Part shown: positions 1 through 12,031 of the stretch, piece by piece
Layout: every line of letters begins with the position of its first letter
How positions within the stretch are numbered: the stretch's first letter is position 1
Assembly: GCA_947179155.2 (NCBI GenBank)
Contig: OX359267.1
Location: forward strand, 43,426,292 to 43,490,291
Source: Hedera helix
Taxonomy: Eukaryota; Streptophyta; Magnoliopsida; Apiales; Araliaceae
Length of the DNA stretch: 64,000 bases
Direction: 5' to 3'
Notes under the pieces: generated by a model
What the model saw: only the letters and a program-made list of their open reading frames with translations
Told to the model about the DNA's origin: nothing
The model's database searches: none
Translations under genes and position numbers: made by a program

Positions 1-554
1 CCAATCAACCTTAGTTTAGTAAACTTCATGTCAAACTGTCACTCTTAATTAGGCCTAGACGCCTAGACGTAGGATTCGTGTAATTATACAAAGATTAATT
101 AATTAAACTTCATCAAAATTTCTCTAACGTTATTAATCGTCTGTCCGGTTTCAGTGAGATGTTTGTTGAAAGATCTAATCAGACAAATCTTAATTCCTTT
201 CAAAATTCTCCATTTGTTCACTCACTGTTAATTTGTTTATTTTTTATACATGTCTGCGGTCAACCCAACATGTAGGACCTGTAGGTTTAAATAGATGTTT
301 GTTATTATCCGTTTACACATAATGAGAATAAAAAAATTATTTTTTGAAACATGTTAATTTTTTATGCAAAAAAATTCGTACAGTCAAAATTAAATTTAAA
401 CAAAATTACAATTTTTATAGAATAAAAATAAAAAACAAATTCATGATCCGTAACAATTAAGAATTCAGATATTATGGTATGACCTCACTCTATTTGGAGG
501 GTTAATAATTAATTGGGTTGATCACATATGTTGGGTGACGTGATTTTTTACATA
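1..554. other. A/T-rich intergenic DNA, nothing recognised
   Basis: No open frame resembles a protein and no terminal repeats are visible. The stretch is A/T-rich with poly-A and poly-T runs. It ends where the dispersed repeat at about 555 begins. Confidence 0.6.
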
Positions 555-985
555 ATTTTAAAATTCGGCCTGAATTGGCCAAAAATCAAAATCAGATGGC
601 ACATCGGTTCGATTTGACCTAAAAAATTGATTTTAACCTACTCGGTTAAAATCTGGTTGACCACCGATCAAACCGATAGTTCAACTGATAAAATCAGTTA
701 GTTATCCAGGTTTTAAAGTATTTTTTAATTTTTTTTGTACAAAAATATTTTTATTTATAAAATTAGATATTTTACTAATATTATAATATTATTTCACTAT
801 ATTTTATCTTACAAAAAATTAGATGTTTTAAAATTTTATTAATAATATATATATTTTTATGTATTAATGATGTCAAATGTTCAACAATGGTTCGACCACT
901 GGTTGGACCAATGACAAATTCATTTGGTAATTTTTTCAGTTTGATAATCGATTCGGGTCTGAAGATATTGATTTTTTATACACGA
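555..985 (+). repeat. Dispersed ~400-bp repeat, copy 1
   Basis: This stretch has a clear direct-repeat partner at about 3215-3610. Both start with a region rich in GGTT/AACC (cggttcgatttgac, ggttgaccacc), pass through the same A/T-rich core (tgtacaaaaatatttttattt, taaaattagatatttt), and end with an inverted motif (ggttcgaccactggttgg) before a gattcg segment. The ends are approximate and no target-site duplication was found. It looks like a non-autonomous DNA-transposon family (MITE), but the superfamily cannot be named. Confidence 0.6.
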
Positions 986-1499
986 AGTAATTTAACTCAC
1001 TCCTTAAACAAGCTTTGACAAGCCAATCAAATTAACATTATAAAAATAAAGGGTAACTAACTAGGTCTTCCTGTGTTAGTTGACCATCAACCAAATAAGT
1101 CAGACCCTTTATGAGTGGCTCATTTGAATACCCAAAATCTAACACAACAAGACAGAAACACTTGCGAATCGAAACAGTACCTATGAGTTATAGGCTTAGC
1201 TAGGCGCCCCTTAATATGAAAAAGTTATTCAGTTCCTAGGCATTGTCATGTAATGTCCCCAGGCCAATCACATACTGTTATTTCAGCATGTGCAGTGGGC
1301 CCTTTATATATGAACCTACTGCATATGCTAAAATGATAAAATGTGATTGACTTGAAACACTACGTAACAATGTCTTAAGAACACTAAATAATTTTTCCTC
1401 AATATGTATGAATATACGTGTCCCCAGCTATTCCCCGTAGACTCTAATCTCATAATCAATAGCATGACCCTGTTTGGCTTCATGCCCGACACCACAACG
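986..1499. other. Intergenic DNA, nothing recognised
   Basis: No convincing coding or RNA gene. The 77-codon minus-strand frame ending at 1561 runs into the hAT-type MITE and has no recognisable domain. The last 8 bases (1492-1499, ccacaacg) are the left target-site duplication of that MITE. Confidence 0.55.
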
Positions 1500-2180
1500 T
1501 AGGATTGAGCAAAAAACGGGTAAAATCGAATAACCGAACATAATCGAATTTTTTTAACCAAATTATTTTAGTTATTCGATTATTTTCTTTAATTCGGTAA
1601 TAACCTTTTTAATATTTCGGTATTCAGGTTTAAATATGATTATTAAAATATTGGTATTCGATTAACCGAATAACCGAATAGATTAAAAAAAAAAAAAAGG
1701 ACTTATATACTGTTGTGTTGCTATGTACTGTTGTGTTGCTGTTGTTGGGTGCTTGTTTTGCTACTAATTTGATCTGTTACTGGCTTGTTGTGTGTTGCGT
1801 GTTGCTGTTACTGGTGTTGGCTGTTGTAGTGCGGGTTCTGGTTACTGCAAAGCTGCAGTGATGCTGCATGTTGTTATTGAATGTTGAGTGATGGTTGCTG
1901 CAGCCTACAGTGTTGTTGCTAGATTAATTAGACTTTGTTAAGTCATAATTTGAATTACGTATTATTAATTTTAAACCATTAAATTGCCAATTTGAAATGA
2001 TTTTTTTTTGTTTGATAAAATGAAGATTAATTTCGGTTATTAACTGCAATAACCGAATTGTATATTTGGTTATTTATAAATTCGATTAGTTATTCGAATA
2101 GTGAATTTTAGAATATTTCGGTATTCAATTATATTCGAATAAACTATTCGGTTCGAATAAAACCAAATTACTCACTCCTA
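1500..2180. mobile_element. hAT-type MITE, 681 bp, with 8-bp TSD
   Basis: The left end reads taggattgag and the reverse complement of the right end reads taggagtgag, a short imperfect terminal repeat of the hAT type. Flanking 8-mers are ccacaacg (1492-1499) and tcacaacg (2181-2188), 7 of 8 matching. An 8-bp duplication is the hAT signature. Subterminal regions are packed with both orientations of aaccgaataacc, so the ends can fold back on each other. The centre (about 1705-1930) is a G+T-rich stretch with many gttgctg-like words and differs in composition from both arms. There is no transposase frame, so it is non-autonomous. Confidence 0.78.
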
Positions 2181-3214
2181 TCACAACGTGTGGTGAATTT
2201 GGCATCAATCTTTTCTTTTCTTCTCTGAATTGCATAAAATAATCCCTCTTTTTTTACCTTAAAAAACAGGCTCAATTGGCTTTAATTCTATTTGATTTAC
2301 AAAATTCTAATATTAATTTTATTTTAATTTTGAAAATTATTATTTTTATTCAGTAATATTTTTAAGTGATTCATAATATTAATTATTATATTAATCAAAT
2401 TAAATATATTTATATTAATTTTTTTTTAAATTTCACAAATTAATTAAAAAATAAAATTAAGAGTATAAACTTAAAGTAATAGTTTAATGATAAAAAAAAT
2501 TTATCGTATAAGATTACATATTTTGTCTATCTCTCTCCCAATAGAAGTCTAAAGAAAGTAAAATTGGTCAAGGACTCAAGGTCCTACAGAAAAAAAAGAG
2601 AACGTAATTCATAGATTTCCAAATTTTTTTTTCATAATCTCTCCTTTAGGTTTTCGCTAGACTTCAAAAATAAAATATATTTTTAGAATTAAATTATAAT
2701 AGTATAAATTTAAGAAAAAAGAAAAGAAAAAAGTACGAGTATTATTTGTACACGTAGCATGTCATGGGTGATTTACGTGGCACCATGCATGCCACATGTT
2801 CACCACTGGTTTTGATCGGTTGATTTTGATGGACCGTATATAAGTTTTTGGGAATATAATATATATTTTTTTAATATACATAAAAAGTTAATCAAAAACT
2901 TTATTTTGGGACGGATCGAGTAATATTTTCAACCAAAGAATGATGGACTAATTAAGATACAGAAGTGCACATTTTCGTTTGTATAACAGTATAAAGGGAA
3001 ATGAAATGATTAAGCAACTAGAGACGTACACGGCAGTTTTAACTAGAAAAAGAAAATAAAAGATGAGAAAGTTAGAGAAATAGAAAGCACGAGAATAGAA
3101 AAATTCATTTTTTTTTCCTTTAGTTTATTTTCAAGAGTGGAAGGAAAATTTTTGGGCTCAAATAAGCCTACTTTTTTTAGTTTACTTTTCTTTTTTCTCT
3201 TAAACAGTGATTTG
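2181..3214. other. A/T-rich intergenic DNA, nothing recognised
   Basis: Homopolymer runs and short A/T repeats, with no frame resembling a protein and no RNA gene. The first 8 bases are the right TSD of the hAT-type MITE. Confidence 0.55.
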
Positions 3215-3610
3215 AAACTCGAACTGTATCGACTGATTTAACCGGTTGAACATCGAGACGCGGTTCAATGTTCAATTCGATTTGACCCAATTCAATTAAT
3301 TTGGTTAAAAATCAATAGAATCGGTTAACCATCGATTCGACCGGTTGAATTAGTTTTAAAGTGTTTTTTAATATTTATTTGTGCAAAAATATTTTTATTT
3401 TTAAAATTAGATATTTTTAGTAATATTATAACATAATTTCAGTATATTTTAGCTTATAAACAATTAAAATTAATTTTTTTTAATTATTAATAATATATAT
3501 TTTATATATTTATGACGTCACCAATTCAATAACGGTTCAACCACTGGTTGAACCAGTGATCCATCTATCCGGTATTTTTTTCGATTCGATTACCGGTCCA
3601 AGTATAAAAA
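3215..3610 (+). repeat. Dispersed ~400-bp repeat, copy 2
   Basis: Same family and orientation as 555-985, with the same order of blocks: a cggtt/aaccgg-rich head, a core with gtgcaaaaatatttttattt and taaaattagatattt, a taatatatat run, and the inverted motif ggttcaaccactggttgaac near the end. The inverted motif is cleaner here than in copy 1. The ends are approximate. Confidence 0.6.
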
Positions 3611-4253
3611 TATTACTCCCAAATCCTAATTTAAACTCCAAGATACATCTTCACTTTATTTTATCTTTTTTCAAAAAACTCTAAAACACCCTCTCTTTTT
3701 TCTTCTTTAATTATTTTTTTTTGTTTTCTCTTCAAATTAAAACTCCTAGACAGGATGATAAAGAATGGAGACACCACACCTTAATATTATGGCTATGAAT
3801 TTACTTTCCTTTTTTTTTCATGCCACACACAAAAAAGACAAAATGAACAAAAGACATAAAAACTAAACATGACTAAGCATCAGTTTTTAGCTTTCGCGGG
3901 TCTCACTCTTAAAAAAAAAGTTCAAGCAAATATGGGTTTGCATTTTTTATTTATTTATTTTTTGTGGTATCTTATACAATTTGTAGATGGGTTTGATCTC
4001 CACTCTTGAGATTCTAATTTATATTTTTATTCAATTTTGGTTAGATTATAACAAATTAAATAATTTAAATATGACTTTCAAATTAAGTTTGGACTAATGG
4101 AAGCTGCCAAAGCAGCTTTTTAATAAATCAATTTAACCATTTTGTTCTACATAAATATAGAATTTTCAAAACCAAGAATCAGCTTCACATTCAGTTCAGG
4201 GGGAAAGGGGAAAAAAAATTAAAAACATACACGACAACAGGAAATATTTTGTT
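3611..4253. other. A/T-rich intergenic DNA, nothing recognised
   Basis: Low-complexity A/T-rich sequence with no coding frame or repeat structure that I can support. Confidence 0.5.
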
Positions 4254-4254
4254 C

Positions 4255-4331
<77 letters not shown>
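4254..4331. repeat. (TA)n followed by (GA)n microsatellite
   Basis: A TA dinucleotide run changes at about 4281 into an uninterrupted GA run that ends exactly where the palindromic foldback begins. A second TA run (about 5549-5570) lies just beyond the other end, so the foldback sits between two TA tracts. Confidence 0.9.
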
Positions 4332-4335
<4 letters not shown>

Positions 4336-5534
4336 ATAGCAAGCGTTTGCTATGGACACTATTTCAACAAATACATCTTGAACCGTTGAAATAATGATTT
4401 TAATGGATAAGATGAAATCACACTCGCTATCTAAGATAACGGATAGGAGGAAAAAATAAATTCAGTCAACCTATCATCTAAGATAACGGTTGGAAAGGAA
4501 ATAATAAATAAATTAAAATTCACTATCCGTCATCTAAGATAGCGGGTGAGAATGAAAAAAATATATATATATTTTCACAACCCGTCATCTAAGATAGCGA
4601 GTGGGAATTTTTTTTTTTTTTTTTAAAACTAACGTTAATAACAATAACAAAAAATAATAAAATTTACTCCATCCGGCATCTTAGCTAGCGGGTGGAGTAA
4701 TTTTTTTTTAACTTTAACAATAATAACAAAAAAAAAAAAAAAAAAACTACTTCACCCGGTATCTTAGCTAGCGGGCAAAGTAAAAAAATTACTCCACCCG
4801 ACATCTTAGCTAGCGGGTGGAGTAAATTTTTTTTTTTAAACTTTAATAACAATAACAAAAACAAAAAAAAAAATTAATCCACTCGGCAGCTTAGCTAGCG
4901 GGTGGAGTAATTTTTTTTAACTTTAATAACAATAACAAAAAAAAAAAAATTACTCCATCCCGGCATCTTAGCTAGCAGGTGGAGTAAATTTTTTTTTAAC
5001 TTTAATAACAATAATAAAAAAAAAAATTACTCCACCCGGCATCTTAGCTAGTGGGTGGAGTAATTTTTTTTTTTTTTTTTACTTTAACAAAAAAAAAAAA
5101 ATTTACTCCATCCGCTAGCTAATATGCCGAGTGGAGTAAAAAATTATTTTTTTTTTTACTTTTTTATTGTTATTAAAGTTAGTTTTAAAATATATATATA
5201 TATTATTTTTCACCCGCTATCTTAGATGATGGGTTGTGAAAATAATTTTTTATTTATTTTTTCATTCCCACCCGCTATCTTAAATAACGGGTAGTGAATT
5301 TTAATTTTTTTTTCCCTTCCCATCCACTATCTTAGATGACGGGTTGTGAAAATAATTTATTTTTTTTTTCTTTCCCATCCGCTGTCTTAGATGACGGGTT
5401 GACTGAGATTTTTTTTCCCCTACCCGTTATCTTAGATAACGGGTGGAACTCCATCTTATCCGTTAAAGTCATTATTTCAAATGTTCAAGATACATTTATT
5501 AGAATAGTGTCCATAACAAACGCTTGCTATGGAT
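4332..5534. mobile_element. Foldback element built from ~16 short palindromes
   Basis: The outermost ~50 bp are inverted copies. The left end begins atccatagcaagcgtttg and the reverse complement of the right end begins atccatagcaagcgtttgtt. Both continue through a 'tggacactatt' block to 'cttgaac'. Between them are about 16 units of 25-31 bp, each an imperfect palindrome of the form acccg(g/c)...atcttag...cgggt. They start near 4421, 4470, 4521, 4575, 4667, 4751, 4793, 4878, 4953, 5030, 5105, 5211, 5269, 5320, 5376 and 5422. Outer units use ctatctaagatagc and inner ones catcttagctagc. Spacers are poly-T, aactttaataacaataac and poly-A. The whole element can fold at its midpoint and each unit can fold on itself. 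No TSD or coding frame is seen, and the superfamily is unknown. Confidence 0.75.
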
Positions 5535-5564
5535 CATTTCCATATATATATATATATATATGAC

Positions 5565-5815
5565 TTGGTTCAAAGATATACGCTCTTGAAAAACATACCA
5601 AACATACCCCTTTTAACGACGAACTTGGCGATAGTTTGATCCGTCGCCATTAGTTCGTCCGTCGTTAAAATTTTTAGCAACGGACAACATATCGCGACGG
5701 ATAAACATATAGCGATAAACGAACTTATGATGACGGATCAAATCGTTGACGAGTCCGTTGCTAAAAGAGTATGCTAAGTATGTATTTTAAAGAGGTATAC
5801 CCTTAAATTTAACTA
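5565..5815. mobile_element. Imperfect inverted-repeat MITE (~250 bp)
   Basis: The left arm (ttcaaagatatacgctcttg ...) and the reverse complement of the right arm (ttaagggtatacctctttaa ...) align through a shared catac...ctcttttaacgacgg block. The centre carries several gacgg and ccgtcg words in both orientations, typical of subterminal repeats of CACTA- or hAT-related MITEs. No TSD was identified, so the ends are approximate. It is non-coding. Confidence 0.5.
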
Positions 5816-7751
5816 TTTCTCTATATATATATACATCTTCCTTTCGAGTCTTGTCTCTTCCAAATGAATATCTTCTGTATTATAAAGCGGTTATTTAGAG
5901 TAGCTAACGTTGTTGGTATCATGCTTTTTTTTCTCTTTGTCTCTATAAATTTAATTATATTATTATTTTATTTTTTTAAATTATTTAAATTTTATAAAAT
6001 TGTAGTTTCACACTTTTAACCTTCATAGTATGTCACCGGGTGTTAGTTCCTATATAAGTTGTGCGTTACTGGTTAGGTTTGTCTTTCCCCATGCAAACTG
6101 CAAGCACGTCTCCATAATAGCTTAAGCCAATAATCCAGTTGATAGGTAAACAATTAATATATTTGCTCTATGCACTTACCCAGGTCAAACACTGGAATTA
6201 ACGCTGCACATAAAAAAACGCAAGTACTCCAACTTGATGGCCAAGAAATACTACTACTCCTATAAAGATCACATTAGTCAAGGGTAGTTGTTATCATCTC
6301 CACATCAAGGAAATAAAGACCAATAGCAAGTCAATAGATAGAGAGGGGTCAAAACTCAAAAGACAAGTGGCCCTTCCTTGGACCTTGCCTCGAGACGAGT
6401 GTTTATTAGACCAGACCACTTTGGACTTGAGATTTAACTCAACTAAACTAAAGTCACTCAAGTGCGCGAGCCAGAGAAATGCCCCACTTGAATATTGACA
6501 TTCCCACCAGATGCGTTGGGAGTTGGGACCCCAGGTAGCTTTTCTCCCTATTAAAAGTAGTACTTTCAAATTATGGAGTGGTTATTTTGACTTTCTTTAG
6601 TGTAAAATTTATGTATTTTTTTTAAGTTTTAAAAATAATCATTATTATAATTTTTAAGTTCATGATAACTTAAAATATTAATAATTTATTCACTAAATTT
6701 AATTGAATTTATATTAATTCTAAATTTAAATTAATCTCAAAAAATATAAATAACTGTTAAATCAGACACCATGAGGAATAGAGATGGAATTAGAGATAAA
6801 TATTCGAAATATCGTCAAAAGAATAATTTCTATTTTGAGACCATGTAAAAGATTACTAAAAGCCCATAAATTTGCTTGGAATTCGTTGTATACCAGTTGC
6901 GATAATTAAGTTAATCATTTACTCCCCCTAAAGATCAATATATATGTAGTGCATGCTTGTACTCTAAGCATAAAAGTTGTATATTTGTACCGAGAATATA
7001 TATAGGATTGTTTTTTCTTTGTTGCTTGCCAAAAAAGAGAAGGAAAATAGGAGTAATAATCGCACTCTTTTCTTTCATATGGAACATGGAGAATTGTCCC
7101 TATTTGGCGTGCAACTGAGCACAATTTATCGTGTCGGTCTACAGTTTGAAACGGGTATGGGTTTCACCATCTCTGGCCCACTTGGCAACTGGTCTGGCCT
7201 ACTTGTTTTTCTTTCATTTCATACATTTACTTCAGTGCCGGTGTCAGGTTATAGCATGGTCATGTGGTACAGATCATTTATACGTTGTTATTTTAATATA
7301 TACTATATATTTTGTTATTATACGTATTAAAATAATATTATATAAGTATTTTAGATCATACTTTAAACCATATAATAATTTTTTCAGGTTTTGTCTACTA
7401 TTGAGCAATTCAACCTCTCCCAGTTTCCATATATTTGGACTAATTCATTATTTATATGGCATATTCGTTTTTAAACTTTATCTTTTCTTCTTTTTTATCC
7501 ACTAATTTTTGAAGTGTGTATTATATGCTTCAATTTGTGATTTAGTCCTAAAACGGTACCAAAACCTTATTTTAATGAAAAAGCTCGAAATCATTAAGTT
7601 GTCTGAACAAATCATTTAAAATAAATTCCGTAAATATAATAGAGATTATTCGGTATCAATACTTGCCTTATAGTATCAGGTTATCGTAATGTTTCAACTT
7701 TTTTTATCGAAACAAAAAAGTAAAACTTTTAACGCTCAGTTGTCGAAATAT
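5816..7751. other. Intergenic DNA, no gene supported
   Basis: Several open frames of 69-124 codons occur here (6294-6569 minus, 6977-7330 plus, 7131-7505 plus). They overlap one another, lack recognisable domains and end in A/T-rich translation, so I treat them as chance frames. No RNA gene or transposon end was recognised. Confidence 0.5.
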
Positions 7752-7893
7752 ATAACCCCAAAATTAAACTAAACTTTAAAAGCTACAATTGGCATAGCAA
7801 GAACAATGTGACAAATTAACACATAATCCCGAAATTAAATTAAACTTCAAACGTTACAATTGACATAGCAGGAACAATGTGACAGATCAACAA
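7752..7893 (+). repeat. Tandem duplication, two 71-bp units
   Basis: Unit 1 (7752-7822) begins ataaccccaaaattaaact and unit 2 (7823-7893) begins ataatcccgaaattaaatt. Both run through ttacaattgacatagca or its variant to aacaatgtgaca. The copies differ at roughly one base in eight, so the duplication is old. Confidence 0.75.
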
Positions 7894-8068
7894 AGTAACC
7901 AACATAACTGCCAGTACTCGGAAATTGACCTAGAAGGTCCCGGAATTTGAAATCTCATGATCAAATGGCGACGCATGGTATGGTCCAAACTCCATGCTAT
8001 CTGGTATCATCACTTAATTTTGAGTGACCACTTAAAAGTATAAGTTGATTGATGCGTGTGTGTATAGA

Positions 8069-8438
8069 CAGACTCAAAAACGAACCATTAAAAGACGAAT
8101 TAAGAACGAATTAATTGATTTAAAATAGTACAAAGAATATTTAGACAATGAAATTTGGTAAAAAAACATATACATGTGGAGAAGATCATTTACAAAAAAT
8201 TCTATAAAAAAAATCAATTGAGAAGTGGGTGGAATGAAAAGTCAATATATATGTACAATCTCAACCGTTGAAAGTTTTGGTGATCTAACTTATTTTTTGA
8301 TTGAATTTTTTTCGTAGAATTTTTTGTAGATGATTTTCTCCACATGTATATATTTTTCACCAAATTTCATTGTTTAAATATTTTTTTTACTATTTTAAAT
8401 TAATTAATTCGTCTTTTAGTAATTCGCTTTAGAACCTG
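8069..8438. mobile_element. Inverted-repeat MITE, ~370 bp, long near-palindromic arms
   Basis: The left arm (8069 to about 8215) and right arm (about 8290-8438) are reverse complements over roughly 150 bp. They share taaaagacgaatta, atttaaaatagta, caatgaaatttggt, catgtggagaa and aaaaaattct. The outer ends read cagactc... and ...gaacctg. The unpaired centre is about 75 bp. A (TA)n(TG)n microsatellite follows at 8442-8476. No TSD could be fixed. Confidence 0.7.
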
Positions 8439-8440
8439 AT

Positions 8441-8476
<36 letters not shown>

Positions 8477-8956
8477 ATTATAAACATAAGGATGGCTAAA
8501 TCTCCAAGTCCTTATCATTCTTTTACTAGTGCTTCATCACCCCACAACCTCTTTCTTCTTTTTCCCAAGTGATCATCATTTTCTCGCTCTTTAGCTTCTC
8601 TTACTATATATCTTGATATTTCTTCTCCTAATTATATATTTCTCAAGATGACATAGCCCTTGGGGTGCTCTTGCTCGCTTAAACTTGCACAAAAGTCCGT
8701 TTTAGTTGACAATAGGAATGCCTCCAGCGTAGATAGTCAGTGAATAGGGTCAAGAGATATGCTTTAAAAATATATGAGTTTCTTGTGTAAAATTGTATAT
8801 TACCCTTTTAGACCTCATTTTATAGTTCATGTACTTTCGTTCCTTTAGCCTATCTAATCAAGCACATGCATAAAGAGTTTGGTGGGAGATGTCGCATCGC
8901 TTGACAAATACGCTGCTCGAGGAATGACTGTGTTGGTCTTTCAATTAGAGGATTTA
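8439..8956. other. Microsatellite and intergenic DNA; ends at solo-LTR TSD
   Basis: Begins with (TA)n(TG)n, then unrecognised sequence rich in tttctt. The last 5 bases (attta, 8952-8956) are the left target-site duplication of the solo LTR. The final ~80 bp probably continue into 11399 onward, since the LTR split them. Confidence 0.5.
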
Positions 8957-11398
8957 TGTAAGACCCCGAATTTTATAAAATACAAAATTTAATTTTTCTT
9001 CATATATATTTTTCCTGAAACAGTAAGTGGTTAAATTGATAAAGTTAAAAGTTAAGAATGTTATGTGCAAATTTTATTTTGTCGGACAATATTCATTTTG
9101 TCGGGAGATATTCGTTTTGTCGAAAAATATTCGGTCGTATGACGGCGCCGAAATAACTAATCATTGGTGGACCCCACAGCGAAATATTTGTCGAATATAG
9201 AAAACGACAGAAGTAACATTTTTAAATAAAAATAGTCAACGGTGTTATCGCTTTTAACTGTTAAAATACCGGTGATAAAAGAATAGTAGCATACGGTAAT
9301 TTATGGTATTTTACTGTAGCACACGGTATTGCACAGTGTCTCGTATTATTGATCTGATAACGTGGTCATTATACAGTATTCATCAATAATTGTTGTTACA
9401 CAGTAAATTATATTATTAAATTAATAATCATCAGTAACGTGTTTCTTACATTATTGTTGAATTATTGTTATCACTATTGTGACATTAATTATTAATACTT
9501 TGGATATTAGTCTAATAAGGTGAGAAGAAAAATATGGCAAGTGGGAGAAGGATATCTGATTTATTATAATATATAAAGTTATTTATTTTATTATAAATAT
9601 AATATATAAAGTTATTTGTTTTATTAGGAATATTATAATAAGGTTTTGTTTTATATGAAATTAAAATTTCAGAAAACGCGCTGAACGAATTCAGCACTGG
9701 CGTGCGGAACGAATTCAGCATTGGCGTGCCTCACCTACCGCGTATAGTACCTTCTTTTCTCCTATAAATAGCTTGCTCAACTGAATAGAAAAATCACACC
9801 TAAAACATAAAAAATTTCTACAAGTATTTTGTGAGTTTTCTCTGAGAATAGTAAGATTATCTTGAGTGTTTGCAAATTAAAAGTAGTGCAGGAATTTTTC
9901 AAGTAAGTATTTTATTAAATAATAGTAATTACACAAATACCTATTTCACACGGTATTCACAAATCTTCCTTTATAAGACTCTTCTTTGAGAAGATTTATT
10001 TTAAAAAACTTTCTTTGGAAGATTTATTTTGAAATATTATTTCAAAAATTATTTTTGAAGTTATTATTTTACACTACAAAAATTTATATTATATAAATAA
10101 TTTTAATAGTTCATAATATATGAGTTAGCATACACCTTGAAATTTATATGTGGTAATTACTAATTATATTATAAATATATAGGTTAATCAACCTCATTTT
10201 TATCAATATCCAGTCACGTGATAAGGTAAGGGGTATCATTCTTTTCATCATCATAAATTAATATTATTTTCTTTCTTACTTGTAAGGGATACCATCCTTT
10301 TCATCTTCCATTATTCAAACTTACCACGGTAAGTGATATCATTTCTTTTATACTCTTAAACTTACTATGGTAAGTATTATTCGGTAAAACTCTTTGAAAT
10401 GATTATATGTTCCTTAATAGTTTGCACTTCATTTAATATCATTTCAATTGCACCTTTCTATTTACGTGAACCTTTCTATTGAACTGTAACCGTTATTCTG
10501 AACTATGGATCTTAAATATCATTTTTGAATTTCACTCTACATCATGTTGACAATTTGAACATTATTTGAATCTGTACAAAGTAAAAATTGTAAACTTTCA
10601 ATATTTATTATTTATCCTATTTCTTCTGTTCATTGTTAATATCTCTGTTATTATTTTAATAATCAAGAAATGATGTGTTTTTTAAGACACGTGGTGAATG
10701 TTCTCTTTGGCCTGGGGCAAAGATGAACTGTTGTTTGGTATGATTATGACCAAAGGTTATAGAGTGGTATAATCATGACCGTTAATGCTATATTGGATAT
10801 ATTTGGCCCGCAGTACAAAGATGAACTGTTGACTTGCATGATTATGATCAGGAACTGTGAAATTGTATTATCATGGTCAGTAGTGTTTCAGATGATAAAA
10901 ATTGATGATGTTTTTCTTAAAAAGAGAAGCGAGTGGACATCATGGTCCATATAATTTTTCTAATGGTTATTATTCTGCTACAGTTATTGATCTAAACTTT
11001 GTTTAAGAATTTAACTACAGTTGTTGAATTAAAACTTGCTGTTTAAATTATTCTATCAAAAACTCAACTGTTGAATGCTAACGATAATTTATTTATCATT
11101 ATCTTAGTCGTGATATTCTTTACTGGGCTATTTGAGCTCACCATTTCCTTTTGTTCTATTGTTTTTCAACATGAGATGAGAGAGTAGCTGGGTCTAGTCG
11201 GGGGATGGAGTGAAGGTCCGAGTTGTAGCTGTATTAGTCTTCATAAGTTGTAAGATAGTGTGACAATAATAATGAAGACTTAGTTGTGTATTATTTGAAT
11301 ACTGTATTATGGTACGTTGTACGTTGTATTGTAATAGTTGTTGTGTATTTTGACAACTCAAGTTTGGGCTGTGTGGGCCCAGATTTGGGGGTGTCACA
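8957..11398 (+). mobile_element. Solo LTR (2,442 bp), Tekay-like family, plus strand
   Basis: Starts tgtaagaccccgaatttt and ends gggggtgtcaca, the same termini as the paired LTRs at 15817-19083 and 22608-25873. Flanking 5-mers are attta (8952-8956) and atttc (11399-11403), 4 of 5 matching, and no internal element sequence follows. It is therefore a solo LTR left by recombination between the two LTRs of one element. It carries the family TATA box (tataaata, 9763-9770). It is about 0.8 kb shorter than the full family LTR and lacks the gcggtttaccgc hairpin block seen in other copies. Confidence 0.88.
9763..9770 (+). promoter_or_regulatory. LTR TATA box
   Basis: tataaata in the context ctcctataaatagcttgctc. 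The same context occurs in the other plus-strand LTRs of the family at 16755, 23546 and 62290. Confidence 0.6.
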
Positions 11399-12031
11399 AT
11401 TTCGTTTGAGGAACAATTGTGTGGGTCCCTCGGTTAGGGAATGTACCCTTAACTTCCCCAACATGCTTCGTACGAACAGGTTGTAACCCCACAATGTTTG
11501 GGTCTAGGCCCAATCGATGTGGACTTAACCTTTCCATTTAGGCCTATATCCTAACTTTACTCCCCACTCCCTTATTCTATTTCAGCAGGATAGGGGAGTA
11601 AAAGTAACACTTTCAAATATTTACGAAGGGAATCCCGCTCGAGGAATATTCTTCTCCGAATGAGGGAAGGTTTGTTTTGTATTATTGAATAAAGGGGTCC
11701 CCTCGAGGTTGGTGACACTTTGAGTATGCAAGTACTAGGGCTGCAAAACTGTCCCCAATAACTGCACGCTATAATTGCACAAATGTACGGTTTTGTGGAT
11801 AGGCACGACGTTCGATTTCCCCCATAGTATCATAAACATTGATCTCCACCGTCCATTTCAAATTGGGGGTTTGAAATTTGTGTTGCCGATAGAGGCTATA
11901 AATATAAGGTAAATCTTTTATTCACCACTTTTGCATTTTCTCTTTGTAGAAACCGTTATTGAAACTATTGACTCTCTGGCCAAAATCATCGTCTTCTGTT
12001 AAGTTTGATCAAATTTGTTTTTGTAGTTCAA
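11399..12031 (+). other. Fragment of old Tat element; possible antisense-ORF promoter
   Basis: Non-LTR sequence between two solo LTRs. I infer that it belongs to the decayed element whose antisense ORF resumes at 14742. It contains a TATA-like box (tataaata, 11897-11904, in the context gaggctataaatataagg), followed by a pyrimidine-rich stretch with ctttgtag. That arrangement fits a plus-strand promoter and leader for the ORF downstream. The last 5 bases (ttcaa) are the TSD of the next solo LTR. Assignment to the Tat element rests on position only. Confidence 0.4.

Noticed and set aside
4420..5450. Regularly spaced short palindromic repeats resembling a CRISPR array
   Set aside because: Spacers are themselves near-identical poly-T/poly-A and aataacaataac stretches, the units are mirrored about a centre between inverted ends, and the DNA is from a plant nucleus.
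6294..6569. 91-codon minus-strand frame
   Set aside because: No homology recognised, no promoter or splice context; could be a short relic but cannot be supported.
6977..7505. Two overlapping frames of 117 and 124 codons with hydrophobic stretches
   Set aside because: They overlap in different frames, have no recognisable domain and become Tyr/Phe/Ile-rich from A/T-rich DNA. Chance frames are the simpler reading.
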